From assembly GCF_030936135.1 (NCBI RefSeq), contig NC_082594.1, positions 122,612,668 to 122,676,667 of the forward strand: DNA of 64,000 nt. Direction: 5' to 3'. Below the pieces are notes generated by a model. That model was not told the origin of the DNA, did not search any database, and was given only the letters and a program-made list of their open reading frames with translations. This document shows positions 1 to 12,400 of this stretch, one piece after another; within the stretch, counting starts at the first letter, position 1, and each line of letters begins with the position of its first letter. The position numbers were made by a program, and so were the translations under genes. This stretch comes from Gavia stellata. Taxonomy: Eukaryota; Chordata; Aves; Gaviiformes; Gaviidae.

Positions 1-537
1 CCTGGGCTTCCACTGCTTTCAAGAAATGATACAAATCACTGTCTGGGAGGACAATTAAAGACAATTATTGTTTGAGGTAAAAATAATTTAAAATAAAGGC
101 AAATTCTGGGAGTTTGGTAATGTTATGGCTGGAACAAGACTTCACTGAAAGGGTGAATGTCCACTGCCTCACTGAGCCCTACTAAATACTATTTGCCCTG
201 AATTAACTTTTGTTTAGTTCTTTTGATAAGTGCAAAAGGGTTAAGCCGAGTAAGTGCCTATTTAGTACTCTAATTCTTTGCAATTCTCTGTTATGTCGTG
301 CTTGCTTAAAGTAGCTGTTTAACTCTTGGAAGGTCAGCTGCCCTTTTCTCTATGCATTCTCAGTGACGCAAAAGCCAGTAATCTTACAAGTTTTAGTTTG
401 ACATGGTGTTTTTGTTACCTTATACGTAGTAGATGTGTATTAAGGATATTTAGGCTAAAGAAGAGTATTTTCTGTATTAGACTGAGGTAAATTATGTGCC
501 AGTTGAAGCAAAACTGATCTTTTTTTCATCTCCTTAG

Positions 538-681
538 GTGCCCTGTTCCTTCAGCAAATTCTCTTTCTGATAAATCAAGGGATCACACAGGTGATGATGA
601 TGAATACAAAGTTCCTTCTTCACATCCTGTAATACTGAGCTCACAACCACCTCATAGTCATAATATAAAACCTCTTGCTCG
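538..681 (+). CDS. CBLB: CBLB coding exon (Ser/Asp-rich linker)
   Basis: This 144-nt exon has acceptor ctccttAG at 536-537 and donor GTAAGG from 682. It enters with one base completing a codon and leaves with two bases (cg), which the next exon turns into Arg. The 47 complete codons begin [20 protein letters not shown] and end in a KPLA-R stretch. This matches the disordered linker of Cbl-b after the RING domain and first proline-rich block, including the acidic run followed by EYKVPSSHP. It contains no enzyme residues; it is part of the adaptor tail with potential phosphorylation sites. In human numbering it is probably about the sixth exon from the end. Acceptor, donor and frame all agree. 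Confidence 0.93.
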
Positions 682-3600
682 GTAAGGTCATTTAGCAGCC
701 TTGAAGGCAACTTATTTACAAAACCTCTGTTTTTTCAAAAATTTAACTAGATTCAACATTTATAATGATGGTTAAGCTTCCCTGACTTCTAAAATGTCTT
801 ATCTTTTCAAGCTTGGATTACTTATGCCTTTGATTCATTTGACCACCACTGCACTCATAAACCTGTGAAGCTCACTTTATTGTATCTATGTTGTGTCAGA
901 ACCGGGTATTTTTTGCTTTTGAATACCATTTATGCAGTTGATCCTTTTTTCCCTTAGGTTGAGGTTTTCAGAACTGACCAGGAGATTCAACGCCCACAAC
1001 TCTTGCAATTTTAATTTTTAGGAGAATTGTGTGACTGAAATTCCCAGATTAACCTTTGAAAATCTTAAACTTTCACATTCTATATAATTCATTTTAAGAA
1101 GCAGTGCAGTACTGAGAAATATGTGAATTGGCAGCTGTGTGTACATACTTTTATTCTCTTTTTGTCCTATGTGTACTATGTCTTTTTGGCTTTTTGAGCC
1201 TGTTTCACAGTATATTTCATTTGTGCTTCTCAGGAAAAGAACCTTTTTATAAATTTAGATGGAATATAACTCTTCTGTTTTAAATGTGTTCTATAATAAT
1301 ATCTCCCAGTTGTCACAGTTCTGAATTATTAATGGATTATGGCAAGGAGATTTGGAGCCAAGGGACATGGCAACTGAAGGCTGTGTCATTCCTGCTGAAC
1401 TTCTTGATCTTTGACTCATAAAAAAATGTGAATGTGTGGAATTAAGAGAATAAGTCTCGACAAAAAGAAGGGCCAAGTCTCTACTGGTCTTGTCGGTCAA
1501 AAGTATGATATTAAAATCAAGTATTGATCTAAAAAGTTCAGACTCTTCCGCAGTTAAAAAAATGCAGTGACATATTGCCAGTTTTTCCTCTTTCTGTCAG
1601 AATGTGATGTCAAGGACCCACCATCAATAAAACTCAACATGTCTCTCATCCCAAAATTAGCCAATTCAACTTTTAGACCTCCTTAGTCAGACATTTTGAA
1701 CCGGTGGAAAAAAGGTCATAGTCTGATCACTCCTTGCATGCAGGTTAAAAATTCTGTCTTTATTAGAAATGCTGATCCAACATTTACTGTGTAAATGTGA
1801 GTATTACACAGTTGTTTGAGCTTTATGGTCTTGAGTACTTAAATTCCTATCTACCCTATGAGACTTTTAAAAAAAAACCCAAAACAATGATGAATAAAAC
1901 TCTCAATGTTGGCCAAGCAAAAAAATGGGAAGAAAAAAAATAAATTCCAAGGTCCTAATCCTTTTTACTGATGCCATTTTTCATTGGAGTGTGTTGTGCT
2001 TCTGCATGGGAATGTCTTTCTGTACCGTGCAAAGTTATCTAATAGAGGCTGAGTTGCTTGCATGCCTAAGACATACACAGGATGTAACCTTTCTTAGACA
2101 AGAAGTAGTCTCCAACAGAAGAGAGCAGTATGTGGGCAGATTACCTTGGTTTAGCAGCTTCTGAGGGCTATGTCTAGGTTAGTGAGTAGTGTGGTGCAGT
2201 AGGAGTGGGTCTCTAGAGGGGACCAATTGACTCCAAGGACCCCACATCCACACTGTATGTTTCGGGAAGTTTTGGATTCAGACTAGCCCTAAGATGGTCC
2301 TGTGGCTGGAGTAGCCTTTAGTAATTGCAGCACATTGGATGAGCTCCTGCAGGACATCTTTTGAGTTAACATCATCCAGGAGCAATTGAGTCTGCACGCT
2401 CCGAGACCTCTCTGCAATGTAAACCAAAGTGCTGGAAGTGGGGGTGACTTGTGGAGATTTGTTTCAATTCATACCCCTGACCTGAACGAAAATGCTAATA
2501 TCTAGATGCACCCTGAAAGATTCTTGAGAAAATAACCAGCTGGAAAACTAGAAACTTCTCATTTTCCGGTATCCTTCTTTTGCAGAGAAAAGGGTTGAGT
2601 GCTTTCAATTGGCTGGTACAGGGTTTCACCAGGCCGTTAGAATTACCAACAGAGGCTGTAGATGGAAAGCTGATTTCAATGTTTTTTTCTAGTTTTTAGT
2701 TTATTTTTTAGCCAGTGTACCTGGTCTTGCGCTTGTGGTGGGTGTTTTGGCATTAATCCAGGGCTTGCTACAGAGAAAATATTGCAGTTTGCCATTCAGG
2801 TTGCTCTATGATTAAAACCACCAACTCTTCTTATTATATATTCTGATAAGAATTTTAACTCGAAACAAGCCATTCTCCTAAGTGTTTAAAAAAAAAATCC
2901 TAATGAATATTTGTGTATGAATATATATGATGTTCCATATACTTAAAATGTCTCCTTTTAGCTAATGTCACTGCTTAGATGTGAAAGCTGAGATAAAGCT
3001 TTCAAAAAGAATCTTGATTCTGGTTGATGCTGTATTCTTTTAATGCACTTCTTTTAATCTCATGGGGAGGGGAGTGTCAATAAAAGCTTAACTTTTCAGT
3101 ATTGTGTAGCAAAACTGTTAACAACAGTTTTTTAATTTTTTTTTTAATTGTCATAAATTTTTAGCACCTTTCAGTTCTGTCCCCCAGTGTCACCTTCTCT
3201 TATCTCTTTCCTAAGTGTTGCTTCCTCAGTTCTTGGATAGTACTTAAAATTTTCAGTAAACTAAAGAGACATGTCATTCTTCCATCCTACCCCCAAATTT
3301 GTATTACCTCTAAGACTTTTTGCTCTTTTGCCAGTAGGTATGACAATGCTAAAAATATTGCAAGAATAATACAAAAAATGTTTCACAGCCTATTTTCTGG
3401 CAGATCAGTTAATTGTCTGGTTTGTTACAGCTGATCATCTCTTCCCAGGTTTGGGCAAGTTCAGCAATAAGAAACAGAGGGAAAGAATTTCAGCGTTACC
3501 AATTAGGCTACTATTAGAAGAATGATACGTTATTACATTCACTATCTTTTCCTAATAAAGCTTTTTCCAAAAGGAAAAGAAAAGGACAGAAGGCTTGCTT

Positions 3601-5224
3601 GTTAGTACTCATTTGCTGCCCTTTTTTCTGGTGTTTACTGTTGATGTAAACAGGTATTTCAGCATGATTTGTAAACCGATCACTTAACTGGGCTCATTAT
3701 GACCTGAAGACTTCTGAAGTAGTGCCATGTTATCTTAGTGCCTGTGGTTGCATAGATTATTGAAAATGCAGAATACATTCAAATTAAAGTAGAAAATATT
3801 CTTAGTTATTTAGTGTATAAGCTGAGGAGTGAAAGGAAGTGTTGCATTCACTGCATTTGAGAGATTGAACCAATCTAATTTCAAAGATAGAAGCAACACT
3901 TCCTCTACCACTTCCCTGGGGAAATTAATTCATAACAAAATAGCTCTTACCATTAGGTTTTTTTGGTTTGGTTTTTTTTTTAAGCCTTGTAATTATTCTT
4001 ACATTGATTTCATTACTCCTAGTTATAACTCTTGGGACCACAAACACAATTTCACTTCCTCTTTCCTGTTTATATATTTTAAATGATTCCAGACCTTCAT
4101 TCATCCCTCCTTTCCATATGGCCAAAGCTGATAGGTTTATTAATGTTCGTACTATCGGTAAAAACCCAAGATCTGAAATTTTAGCTGGATATAGCTTTAG
4201 CAGATTTGCCAGTATTTAGTAATAATGGTGCATCGTGGGTTGGGATTTTTATTTTTAAGCTGGAACTGTTTAGCATGGTGGCCTTTTTCCAAAGAAACTC
4301 TCTGGTTCTTTCTGAATATGCAGGGTCCACAGTTCCAATGGCAGGACTTATTTCCCAGTTCTTGCACATTTATTTAAACAGTATTTAATATTGTGAAAAG
4401 GCTTTTGTTCTATGTTTTTCCCTGCAGTATTTGAACAGTCATCTTGCAAAAATAATATCCAGGTTTTTTCTGGCAAGATTATAGGCAACTTTTTACTATT
4501 TGTTTTAGATGATGTTCATATTTAATTTGTTCCTGTTGTTTAATTAGGAGGGCGTAATATGCTTCCATTTTAAAAAAGAAGCAAACGGTGGTAGAAGTAT
4601 CAGTGAGAGTCAGCTTTTTGACACAGAAATGAATAGGTGCCTGCAAAACTGTTTTGGCTAGTTCAATTTTTGTATATTTTTTTCTTAATGTTTGGCTAAG
4701 AGTTTAGTTGGAATTTGTTATTGCTAGTGGTGTGTTGTGGTGTTCTGTTTGGATTTTCTTGTTGTTGTTTTGTTTAATGACTTTTCTGTGTACTTCATCA
4801 TGGATAATTACCAAAATCCACATTTCCCTTTACTGTATTTTTGCTAGGGAAAATTTAACAGCTGGGAAGGTGAAATAGGATTGAGTCTGTGACTTAACTG
4901 TGTGAATAAACTAATGACCTGAGCTCTGAAGTGAGGACTATGTTTAATGTTACTTCTTCCTCTGCCTTGTATTGCAGCCTTGAGTAAGTTATTTAAGCCA
5001 TGTCAGTAGCCCACCAAGAAAGCAGTATAATCCTTCAAAGGAGTTTTACTGACAGTTAACCAGTATCTGCTCTCAACAAAAAAACTGTGAAGTTTAACAT
5101 TGGTGCAGCTTACCGTCTTTCATTTGTTTCCATATAATGGACGGCCAGCTCAGGTGCTTGGTCATTCTGGAAATTAATACTTGGATAACTGGTTGATTGC
5201 TTCCTGTTTAATGTCTGTCTTCAG
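682..5224 (+). other. CBLB intron (4.5 kb)
   Basis: AT-rich intron from GTAAGG at 682 to the TCAG acceptor at 5221-5224. I see only short chance ORFs, T/A runs and a small 9-bp hairpin (AAAACTGTT-AAC-AACAGTTTT at 3111-3131). No second gene, RNA gene or recognisable transposon was found. Confidence 0.7.
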
Positions 5225-5313
5225 GGTGTGTGAGAATGGTCAATGTGCTGGAGTAACGAATGGGACACACAGTACTACTTCTGAGATGAAGAAATCAAAA
5301 CATCCAGAGTTAG
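5225..5313 (+). CDS. CBLB: CBLB coding exon (short, variable linker)
   Basis: This 89-nt exon lies between acceptor cttcAG (to 5224) and donor GTATGT (from 5314). It takes two bases from the previous exon to complete Arg and leaves one base (g). The 29 full codons start VCENGQCAGVTNGTH and end SKHPEL, corresponding to the Cbl-b CDNGHC...NGTH segment. The mammalian protein, as I recall it, carries a few more residues (SIYLK-like) at the end of this exon. They are absent here and cannot be obtained by moving the donor, since the intron reads into a stop. The exon is weakly conserved, as expected for a disordered linker. Confidence 0.9.
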
Positions 5314-5412
5314 GTATGTTTTTATTTTTCACTATTTAGCAAGAAAATTTATTTTGTGCTGTTCTAGGGGTACAGCAAGAAAACATTCACTTCTTGTGAT
5401 TGTGTCATTCAG

Positions 5413-5544
5413 GAGATGTCTATGATGCACCTACTGTTCCAGTACCTTTGCCACCTGCACGACCTCCTACCAGAGACAACCCAAAACACAGCTCTTTGCT
5501 CAACAGGACACCCTCCGATTATGATCTTCTGGTGCCCCCTTTAG
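5413..5544 (+). CDS. CBLB: CBLB coding exon with VPLPPAR and NRTPSDYD motifs
   Basis: This 132-nt exon lies only 99 bp after the previous one. The acceptor is cattcAG at 5411-5412 and the exon is phase 1 at both ends. It encodes [20 protein letters not shown] and then a segment ending [14 protein letters not shown]. The proline block is a class of SH3 ligand, and the SDYDLL tyrosine is one of the Cbl-b tail phosphorylation sites (family knowledge). The donor that keeps the frame is GTTGCA (5545-5550). It has T at +3 and C at +5 and is weak; without splicing the frame continues for nine codons to TAA at 5571-5573. The exon resembles 9336-9455 in motif order and phase, suggesting an internal duplication. 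Confidence 0.92.
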   Translation, partial: EMSMMHLLFQYLCHLHDLLPETTQNTALCSTGHPPIMIFWCPL

Positions 5545-6838
5545 GTTGCAGACTTTTTGCTGATTACATTTAATGGTTAACATTGCCTAGATGAAGCAAA
5601 TGCCATGTTTACTGAAAAACAACCAATGTTGAGTATGTTAAGAGTACCGAACAAGCTATGGGCTAAATATTACAGCTGTAAGTCAGTATTTGTGTCAATG
5701 ACCTGTGCTTGGTATCTGTCTGTAAGCCCTCATGCAAGACAGATGAAAAGGCATACTAAATCTGTATTCAAGCTATAAAGAAAAGCAAAACCATTTCCCC
5801 TAAAACAAATTACAATTTTTTGTCCCTTAATACGAAGTTTGAGCATTGCAATTTTATGCAAGAGTGGAGGGGTTTTCCTATTGTAGCTTAAAGAATTCCA
5901 TTTCTTTTATTAAATATGAAGAAGGATGCCAAAGAGGTGGTATTTAGGTCAAAGAAAACTGAATTAAATTAATAAGTTTATTTCTGGGTTTTTTTCCACT
6001 ATCAAATCTCACTGCTGCCTACAATCACCAAAAGCGATCTTTTCCGACCCTGATTTCTGTTCTGATCTCCTACACAAAAGCCAGTGAGCTCTGCATATAT
6101 ACTGGGGCTGTGCTTGGCCACCACCCACACCTTCATTGACAAACTCAGTTGCGTGATTGTTAGACTGTAGTGTATGTGTCATCATCCAATTTTCTGGTTC
6201 CATAAAACCTTTTGAACATTTGCCATGTTCCTGCACTATATGCTCTCTGGTCCCTGAAGTGTTCCTGAGTTGCAAGAGTACATAGAAGTGAAGGTAGAAG
6301 AACACATAAGAATGACGCTGCTTGGTAACCCTAGTCCTGTCTGCTCCACCTTTGTGTAAGGGGTGCGTTCTTTTGCCAAGCCCTAGAAAATTCAGTTTAT
6401 ATCTGGGGTCAGAGCTTTAGAACAGCAGATAAAGATAATACACGGTATAAATGTAGCAGAATCAATGTAGTCAGCATTGATGTTTGAATTTAAATATTTT
6501 TGCTTAGCCACTGAAACATAGCTGTTATTCTACAATGACATTCAGTTAAAACTTTCATTATAATACACTCTTTGCAACTAAGCCACTAAAAGAAATCTCC
6601 CCCTATCCCAGAAAAGAAACTGAGCATTGCAAGAGGTCATTCAGAGCATGTTTTTGAAGAGGATTGTGCATAGTAAGAGTCAGGTTTACAATTTCATTAC
6701 TGGAGTCACTGAACTGCTAGATGAACCCTAGGAGTAACGGCCTCAGCAGCCAGAGAAAAATAAATTTTAAGCTTCACTCTTTATTCTACAGTTCTTAATG
6801 AAATTTTGCTCATCTAATAATTCTTTTCTAAAATGCAG
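5545..6838 (+). other. CBLB intron after weak donor
   Basis: 1.3-kb intron from GTTGCA to the acceptor aaatgcAG at 6837-6838. If it is retained, the coding frame adds about nine residues ending ADYI and stops at 5571-5573. I see nothing else recognisable; the 98-codon reverse ORF at 6009-6305 has no family features. Confidence 0.6.
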
Positions 6839-6976
6839 GCGAAGATGCGTTTGATAGCTCACCCCCTTCACTACCACCGCCACCACCACCTGCTCGGCAC
6901 AGCATGATTGAGCACACAAAACCTCCTGGTTCAGGAAGCCGACCTCCTTCAGGACATGAACTGTTCCTTCACTCTG
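6839..6976 (+). CDS. CBLB: CBLB coding exon with polyproline [12 protein letters not shown] motif
   Basis: This 138-nt exon has acceptor AG at 6837-6838 and donor GTAGGA from 6977, and is phase 1 at both ends. It encodes (G)[20 protein letters not shown] and then [20 protein letters not shown] followed by LFLHS. This is the Cbl-b segment around [22 protein letters not shown]. Six consecutive prolines followed by Ala-Arg form an SH3/WW-type ligand. The last base plus the next exon's AT make the Asp of the following DPHFDP segment. Confidence 0.94.
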
Positions 6977-9335
6977 GTAGGAATACAAAGGAAAGAATGT
7001 ATTTTATTTAATTTTCCTTTACTTCAGAAGCTTATCTGCTCTGTGATAAAGTTTTTATCGGGCTTCAGAAGTCTGTTTTGTCTATTCTTCATTACACAAA
7101 ATACTAAAAAATAGGGGGTTTTTAATGGTGGAGATGAAATAATTCAGAATATAAAGAGACTTAACTTTTCATTATCATGAAGTAATGAAATCAGGTCAAT
7201 ATTTCTATACCAGGCTAGACATTTTGGTAAACTGTACTTTTCTAGTAAGAGTTGTTACTTGTGAAGTGCCAAGTTTTCTGTTGTAATCTGTAATATTAGT
7301 CTGTACCCTTTTGTCAGCTCCATTGTTTTCTATAGTAAAACATGATTCATGGGGTTTATTTTAAAGTTGGAACTTGGGGAAAAACTAGAAAATAAGGGAA
7401 AAGAACATCCTGCTTTGTTAGAACTGTTGTAAAATTTTGCTGCAAAACTATATTAATTGTGAACATAGTTGCAGGCGTCTGTGGTTCATAACCTTTTTGA
7501 TAAGTCAATTTTTCAACTATCTCTCCCCATGAATCACTGTGACACTTTCTCAGTCCTGTATTTTGCTTGTGAAAGGTAAGAAAAGCTATGTTCACAATTT
7601 ACGAATTTTGTCTTTGCATTGAAAAGTGTTTGATTGTCAGGTTAATTAAGTTGAATACATTTGCTGCTGATGGTACAGATTACAGCAGGATTTTTGTGGG
7701 TTACAGTGCATACCTGTGAAGTGACTTTTTTTTCCTCTGTGGAAGCTTCCAAAGGATGTTGGTGTCTTAAATTTACCTGTCCCAGGAATATTTTCAGTGC
7801 TCATCTATCTTGTGGTGCGGTTAGATGTCTTCCTCCTCCTATCTATTTTTCTTAGACGCTGTATGGAGAGGGATAAAGGAAATGTTTTGGCCATAGTATC
7901 ACAGGAATGCCAGAACGTAGATGACAAGCAGTCATGTGCAGCTCCGTACTAGCCTGACCGGTTGTCGGGCGTTTGGCTGACCTTTGTGAAATACTTTGTG
8001 ATACTAGGTGTGGGATGAAAGCGAGCTAGTTTAGGTTGAACTGGCATGACCTTTTATGGAATGTTTTTATTATTCAGTCCAGTCTGAATGGGTGCTTCAA
8101 TTGTGTGATCTGATGCAGAAACACACGCCGTGCCATTCAGTTCTAATGGGGATGGAGAAGAAAAATAGAAGCCCTCACACACAGACTCACACAACCTCTG
8201 TCAATCTGTGTGCAGTTCCCGGAAACATGCAGGGTTTTAAATTATTGTTATTTCCAGATAATCTAAGAAACATCACTGATAGTGTTAAAAACTATTTAAT
8301 AGCTTTTAATCAAGAATCTGGAAAATGTATCTATGGCCACGTATTTTTCTTCATAGTTGCATAGTGAATACAATCTTACAGCAGCAGTTTTCATTAATCT
8401 TGTAAGTGTATACGTCTACTTAGGCATACATGGTCATGTGGATTGGTCTTTTTTTATTCATATGATATTTCTAAAGCCATATTACTCACTTTGCATCTTG
8501 TCAGATAAACTGCTGTAGATGATTTATGACGAGTTTTTGATGATTGGTTTCCGTATAAGTCTTGGGGGTGATTTCTCAGCTATCCATCAGAGCCTGTCAG
8601 ATTAGAATAATAATCTCATCATCAACACAGCAAAAAGTTGCACTCACATATGCTCTTATGAGTCCAGAGCAGAAGCCAGGTCCAGGATGTTAACACTTGC
8701 TCAGCCGCATCCTCAATAGCCAAAAAAAAAAAAAAAAGGAGGACACAATATGCCAGGACTATATATTTGTCTCATTTTTTAAATTCTGTTCCTGTAATCA
8801 GAAGAGAGAACTGAAAAGCCTAGTCACAGCCTTTACCAGTCCCTGTAATATTTACCCATAGCTGGGACTGTATGAATAGGAAATCTGCCCTGCAGTCTTT
8901 GTAAACTGCAAAGCATAGGAGTGTTACCAAGTTCTAACCAAACTGAATAGCTGGGATATTTCTAATTGTGCCGCTTCAGGCTTTGCAACATCTTCCATGC
9001 TTTGCAACCTCTTCCATGCTTTGCCAGCCACAATCCTAGCAGTGTCAGGGTTGGGTAATTGAAAGGTACCTAATGGATGTAAACAGAAGAGCCACGGTCA
9101 GTGCAGGATAGACCTTTGAGCTGCACTCTTGTTTTTATCACTTCAAGACATAGTTACATGTCTACTATGGATGTATATGTGTGTATGCATGTGCTGTGGG
9201 GGAATTGGATTGGTTTGGATTCATGGATCCTCTGTCTGAAGGGAGGTGATTTTAAGCCTAGGTTCTATGCATCAGCCCTCCCCCAAATAGTAATTCTAAT
9301 TATTCCAAGACACCTTTTTTATTCTGTTATTACAG
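6977..9335 (+). other. CBLB intron
   Basis: 2.4-kb intron from GTAGGA to the acceptor ttattacAG. It holds an A16 run at 8722-8737 and a 19-bp tandem repeat at 8980-9025. I see no other gene. Confidence 0.65.
8980..9025. repeat. Short tandem repeat, 19-bp unit x 2.4
   Basis: Two copies of a 19-bp unit beginning GCTTTGCAAC (8980-8998 and 8999-9017) differ at one position. A partial third copy follows at 9018-9025. The repeat is intronic and probably a local slippage duplication. Confidence 0.85.
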
Positions 9336-9455
9336 ATCCCCATTTTGATCCAGTAACTGGTCATGTTCCTTTGCCACCTGCTCGTAGAGTGACTGGAGAA
9401 AATGTCAAAACAAATAGGACATCTCAAGACTATGATCAACTTCCTCCCTCTTCAG
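9336..9455 (+). CDS. CBLB: CBLB coding exon with VPLPPARR and NRTSQDYD motifs
   Basis: This 120-nt exon has acceptor ttacAG to 9335 and donor GTAAGG from 9456, and is phase 1 at both ends. It encodes (D)[17 protein letters not shown], then [20 protein letters not shown] and SS. This is the Cbl-b segment [15 protein letters not shown]...[11 protein letters not shown]. The DYDQLP tyrosine is in a phosphorylation-site context shared with c-Cbl (family knowledge). A longer frame at 9101-9520 merely runs through both flanking introns; the exon limits come from splice sites and the matching protein segment. Confidence 0.94.
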
Positions 9456-12400
9456 GTAAGGTAGAAAACTGTTCTTGTAGAAAATTACAACTTTATGAAG
9501 CAAGTAACTTCCATCCATGAAGTTCAATAGGGCTTTTGTCATTCTGGGCAACGAATGGCAAAGGTAACATTGCTTTACAAAAACACAAAATCATCTTAGG
9601 ACAACAGAGATTTAAGTTCAGCAATAAAGGTAGAAGTGGCTACCTGTTGTCTGTAAGTGTAGATATTATGGCATCAGTTTCACCAGCTGCCAAACTCCAG
9701 CCTTACGTGAGTTCTAGTGTACCTTATTTTTTGAGAAAGGCGGAGATCTTTCTGCCACCTTTAAAGCTCACCAGAGATCAGAAGTCCTGCAGGGACCACA
9801 CACATCTCACTTCCATCTTTGTTTCATTGCTCCTTAAAAAAAAAAAAGTAGCCTCGCTCTCTAAAGTATTACTATTTTCTGATCTTTTTTGCTAATATGT
9901 TTGTCTGAAGTTCTAAGAAAATTTTAAAATGTTTTTTGATAAAACAACAAAAACCAAAACCAATTAAAATTCAGTCTTCCATCTGCAATGGAACAGGTCC
10001 AGCAGAAGCAATTCCTCTGCCATAGAAATTTTGCTTATGGTTTTCGGGCAACACAAACTGTATGTAAAGGAAAGCTACTCTAATTAAAATAATTATAAAA
10101 TAGAAAATAAATTATTACCTGTATTTCAAAGTACTTTCACCAATTCGTAGACAAATTTTCTTTTCTTTAGATGTGCATGGTGTATGGGGAAGGGGGAGGA
10201 TTGTCCCACCTGCATCATTTTGCTGTGTGGGGAGACCACACAAAGAAAGAGCCAAGTGATGCTTTGAACTATTACTCATTCTCCACATAAGAGTGAATTG
10301 TGCATGAAAAGGTCTTTTCTAATGCATAAAGAAATGAAGGGACTTACTTCTCTAGTCTTTCAGTTGTAATGATCATCAGTGTTTAATTGCAGCAATCACA
10401 AGTGGATAAATGATACATTTTATAATTGTAATTATATCTCTCCTTCTTAGGAATATGTAGTTCGTTTCTGCTGTGGTATAGGAATGAAAGAATATATTTT
10501 TCCAACTTAAAATACAGGGGAAATTAAGCCTGAAGAGTGCTACAGAATTTTTAATGAATAGCACATTTGAGAATTAGTGTGATGCCTTTGGTAAATAGTA
10601 GCACTTTTGGGAGGATCCCTCTACTAATGTAACAGCGTATCTCTTTTTTTCCCATTGTTAGAAAAAAAATTTTGGTTTAGAATGCATGTTTTATATGTGA
10701 CACTGTGACGGATCTATTCGTCTTACAATGTTAACCTGATTTATTTAGGGCATTTTAAATTCTTTTATAATACAAATTATGACAATGATATAACTACCTT
10801 TTAAAGCTATGGTGTTTTCCTGCAATTCTTGCAATTCTGTGGTAGAACAATTTTTAATTTCCCTAAATTACTTCAAGATGTTTGCTACTTAAGATCTTGG
10901 AGCTTTCTGATGTCACTTAATAAATACTTTTCTATCTGTATGTTTCCCACAGACATCTTCTAACACACCCACATGTGCCAACCTTTGCTAATAAGTATCA
11001 CGCAAAATCAGCATGATGTACAGCAAGATATTCAATTTCATTTCAATTAAATGAAAACTATGTGATAGATCATGTCATACTCTTAATTGGAAAGTTGTTT
11101 TTACAGTGGCAGTAGTTTCATAGAACAGAATTGATGAGCTTCAGGATGAACTGATTCACCTTCGTCTATGATTTAAAAAGACAATGTAGAGGTGTAACTC
11201 TTTTCAGAACTTTTGTTTTTGCATTTATTCTGATCAGTTCACTTAGGAAATTCTTCATTTCAACCCTTTCGTATGGTGATTCTTTGAACTAGCTGGAAAA
11301 GAAATGTAGTTCATTCTAAAATCTAATTATAATTTAGCCACTGGCTCCCTAGAGTAGCATGGGGAGTCCTTTAAGTTCTGTGCTTCGGTTTGACTCTTCT
11401 TAAGATTGCTGTCAAGATGTTTAACTGAATTGTTAACATGTAATGAGAAATTTATTCTAATTCAGCAAAGTATTTAGTATTGAACACTTAGGTGCATAGT
11501 TGAGAACTATTTCTTAACTGTCCCAAAGGCATAGTTTTTCAAACTTCTTAAATACAACTTTTAAAAGTTATTACAATAAAAGCAAGAGAAGGAGATACTG
11601 CTAATAGCTAGCATATTTTACCTAAACACAGCCAATGATATGTGGGAAAGGTAGAAGAAAATTAGGCCTCTGATATAGGTGTCTGCTGTGTTTTACTGAG
11701 TTTAGCTATTCTGTAAGAAATAGATTCAAATGGCTAGTTAAGTATATTTTTCTGCTGCCTATTCACTCACCTGGCCTTATTAAAGCTCTTACATGCAAAT
11801 TTAAATTCCTTTACATGGCAATGTTGGTGGGAGGGTGTCACACATTATTTCAGCGTGGATTTCAAGAGGGGACTAATCTGCTGCACTTATGCAAAATATG
11901 AAGATCATACCTAAGAGCTTGATGGACCCATACGTGCAGTTACTCTTTTTTCACTTCTTCGCCGCTCTGTCCAGGTCCTTAGTACAGATGTCCCCTGGGT
12001 ATGCCTTGTTCCTGTCCCCCAGTTAGATTAGGTGTCGCAGCTTGCCACCGCTCCAGAGGGCCTTGCACAGCAAACCGTGGTCACCTGCTTCTCCGACGCT
12101 TCTCAGGCTGTCAGTGAAAGACCATGGAACATAAAAGAGAAGCAGTGAGGGAAGAAGAGGGCCATTTCACAGCAGAGAGGAATAGACATTTGACATCGTT
12201 ACAAATATCCTCCTCCCACTGTGCCACAGAACTCTCACCTTACAACTTTTTCCACGCTTTTTAAACACTTATTAAATGAGCCTTTATACTAACCCGTTAC
12301 CTAAGGGTTAAATCTAGTGCTGAATTACAGAAACGTGAGTGATAGAGGAAACTCCTTGCTGTAGAAACTGTTAATTGAATTGCACAACTAGAAAATGTAT

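Noticed and set aside
3968..4219. Hydrophobic 83-codon + strand ORF in the first CBLB intron
   Set aside because: The hydrophobicity comes from T-rich sequence. There is no start context or homology, and an overlapping antisense frame exists.
6009..6305. 98-codon - strand ORF in a CBLB intron
   Set aside because: No homology is recognised, the composition is random, and it has no splice context.
8722..8737. A16 run as a possible retrocopy tail
   Set aside because: I could find no gene body upstream and no target-site duplication.
9101..9520. 139-codon + strand ORF
   Set aside because: Only its middle (9336-9455) is real CBLB sequence; the rest is intron read-through on both sides of clear splice sites.
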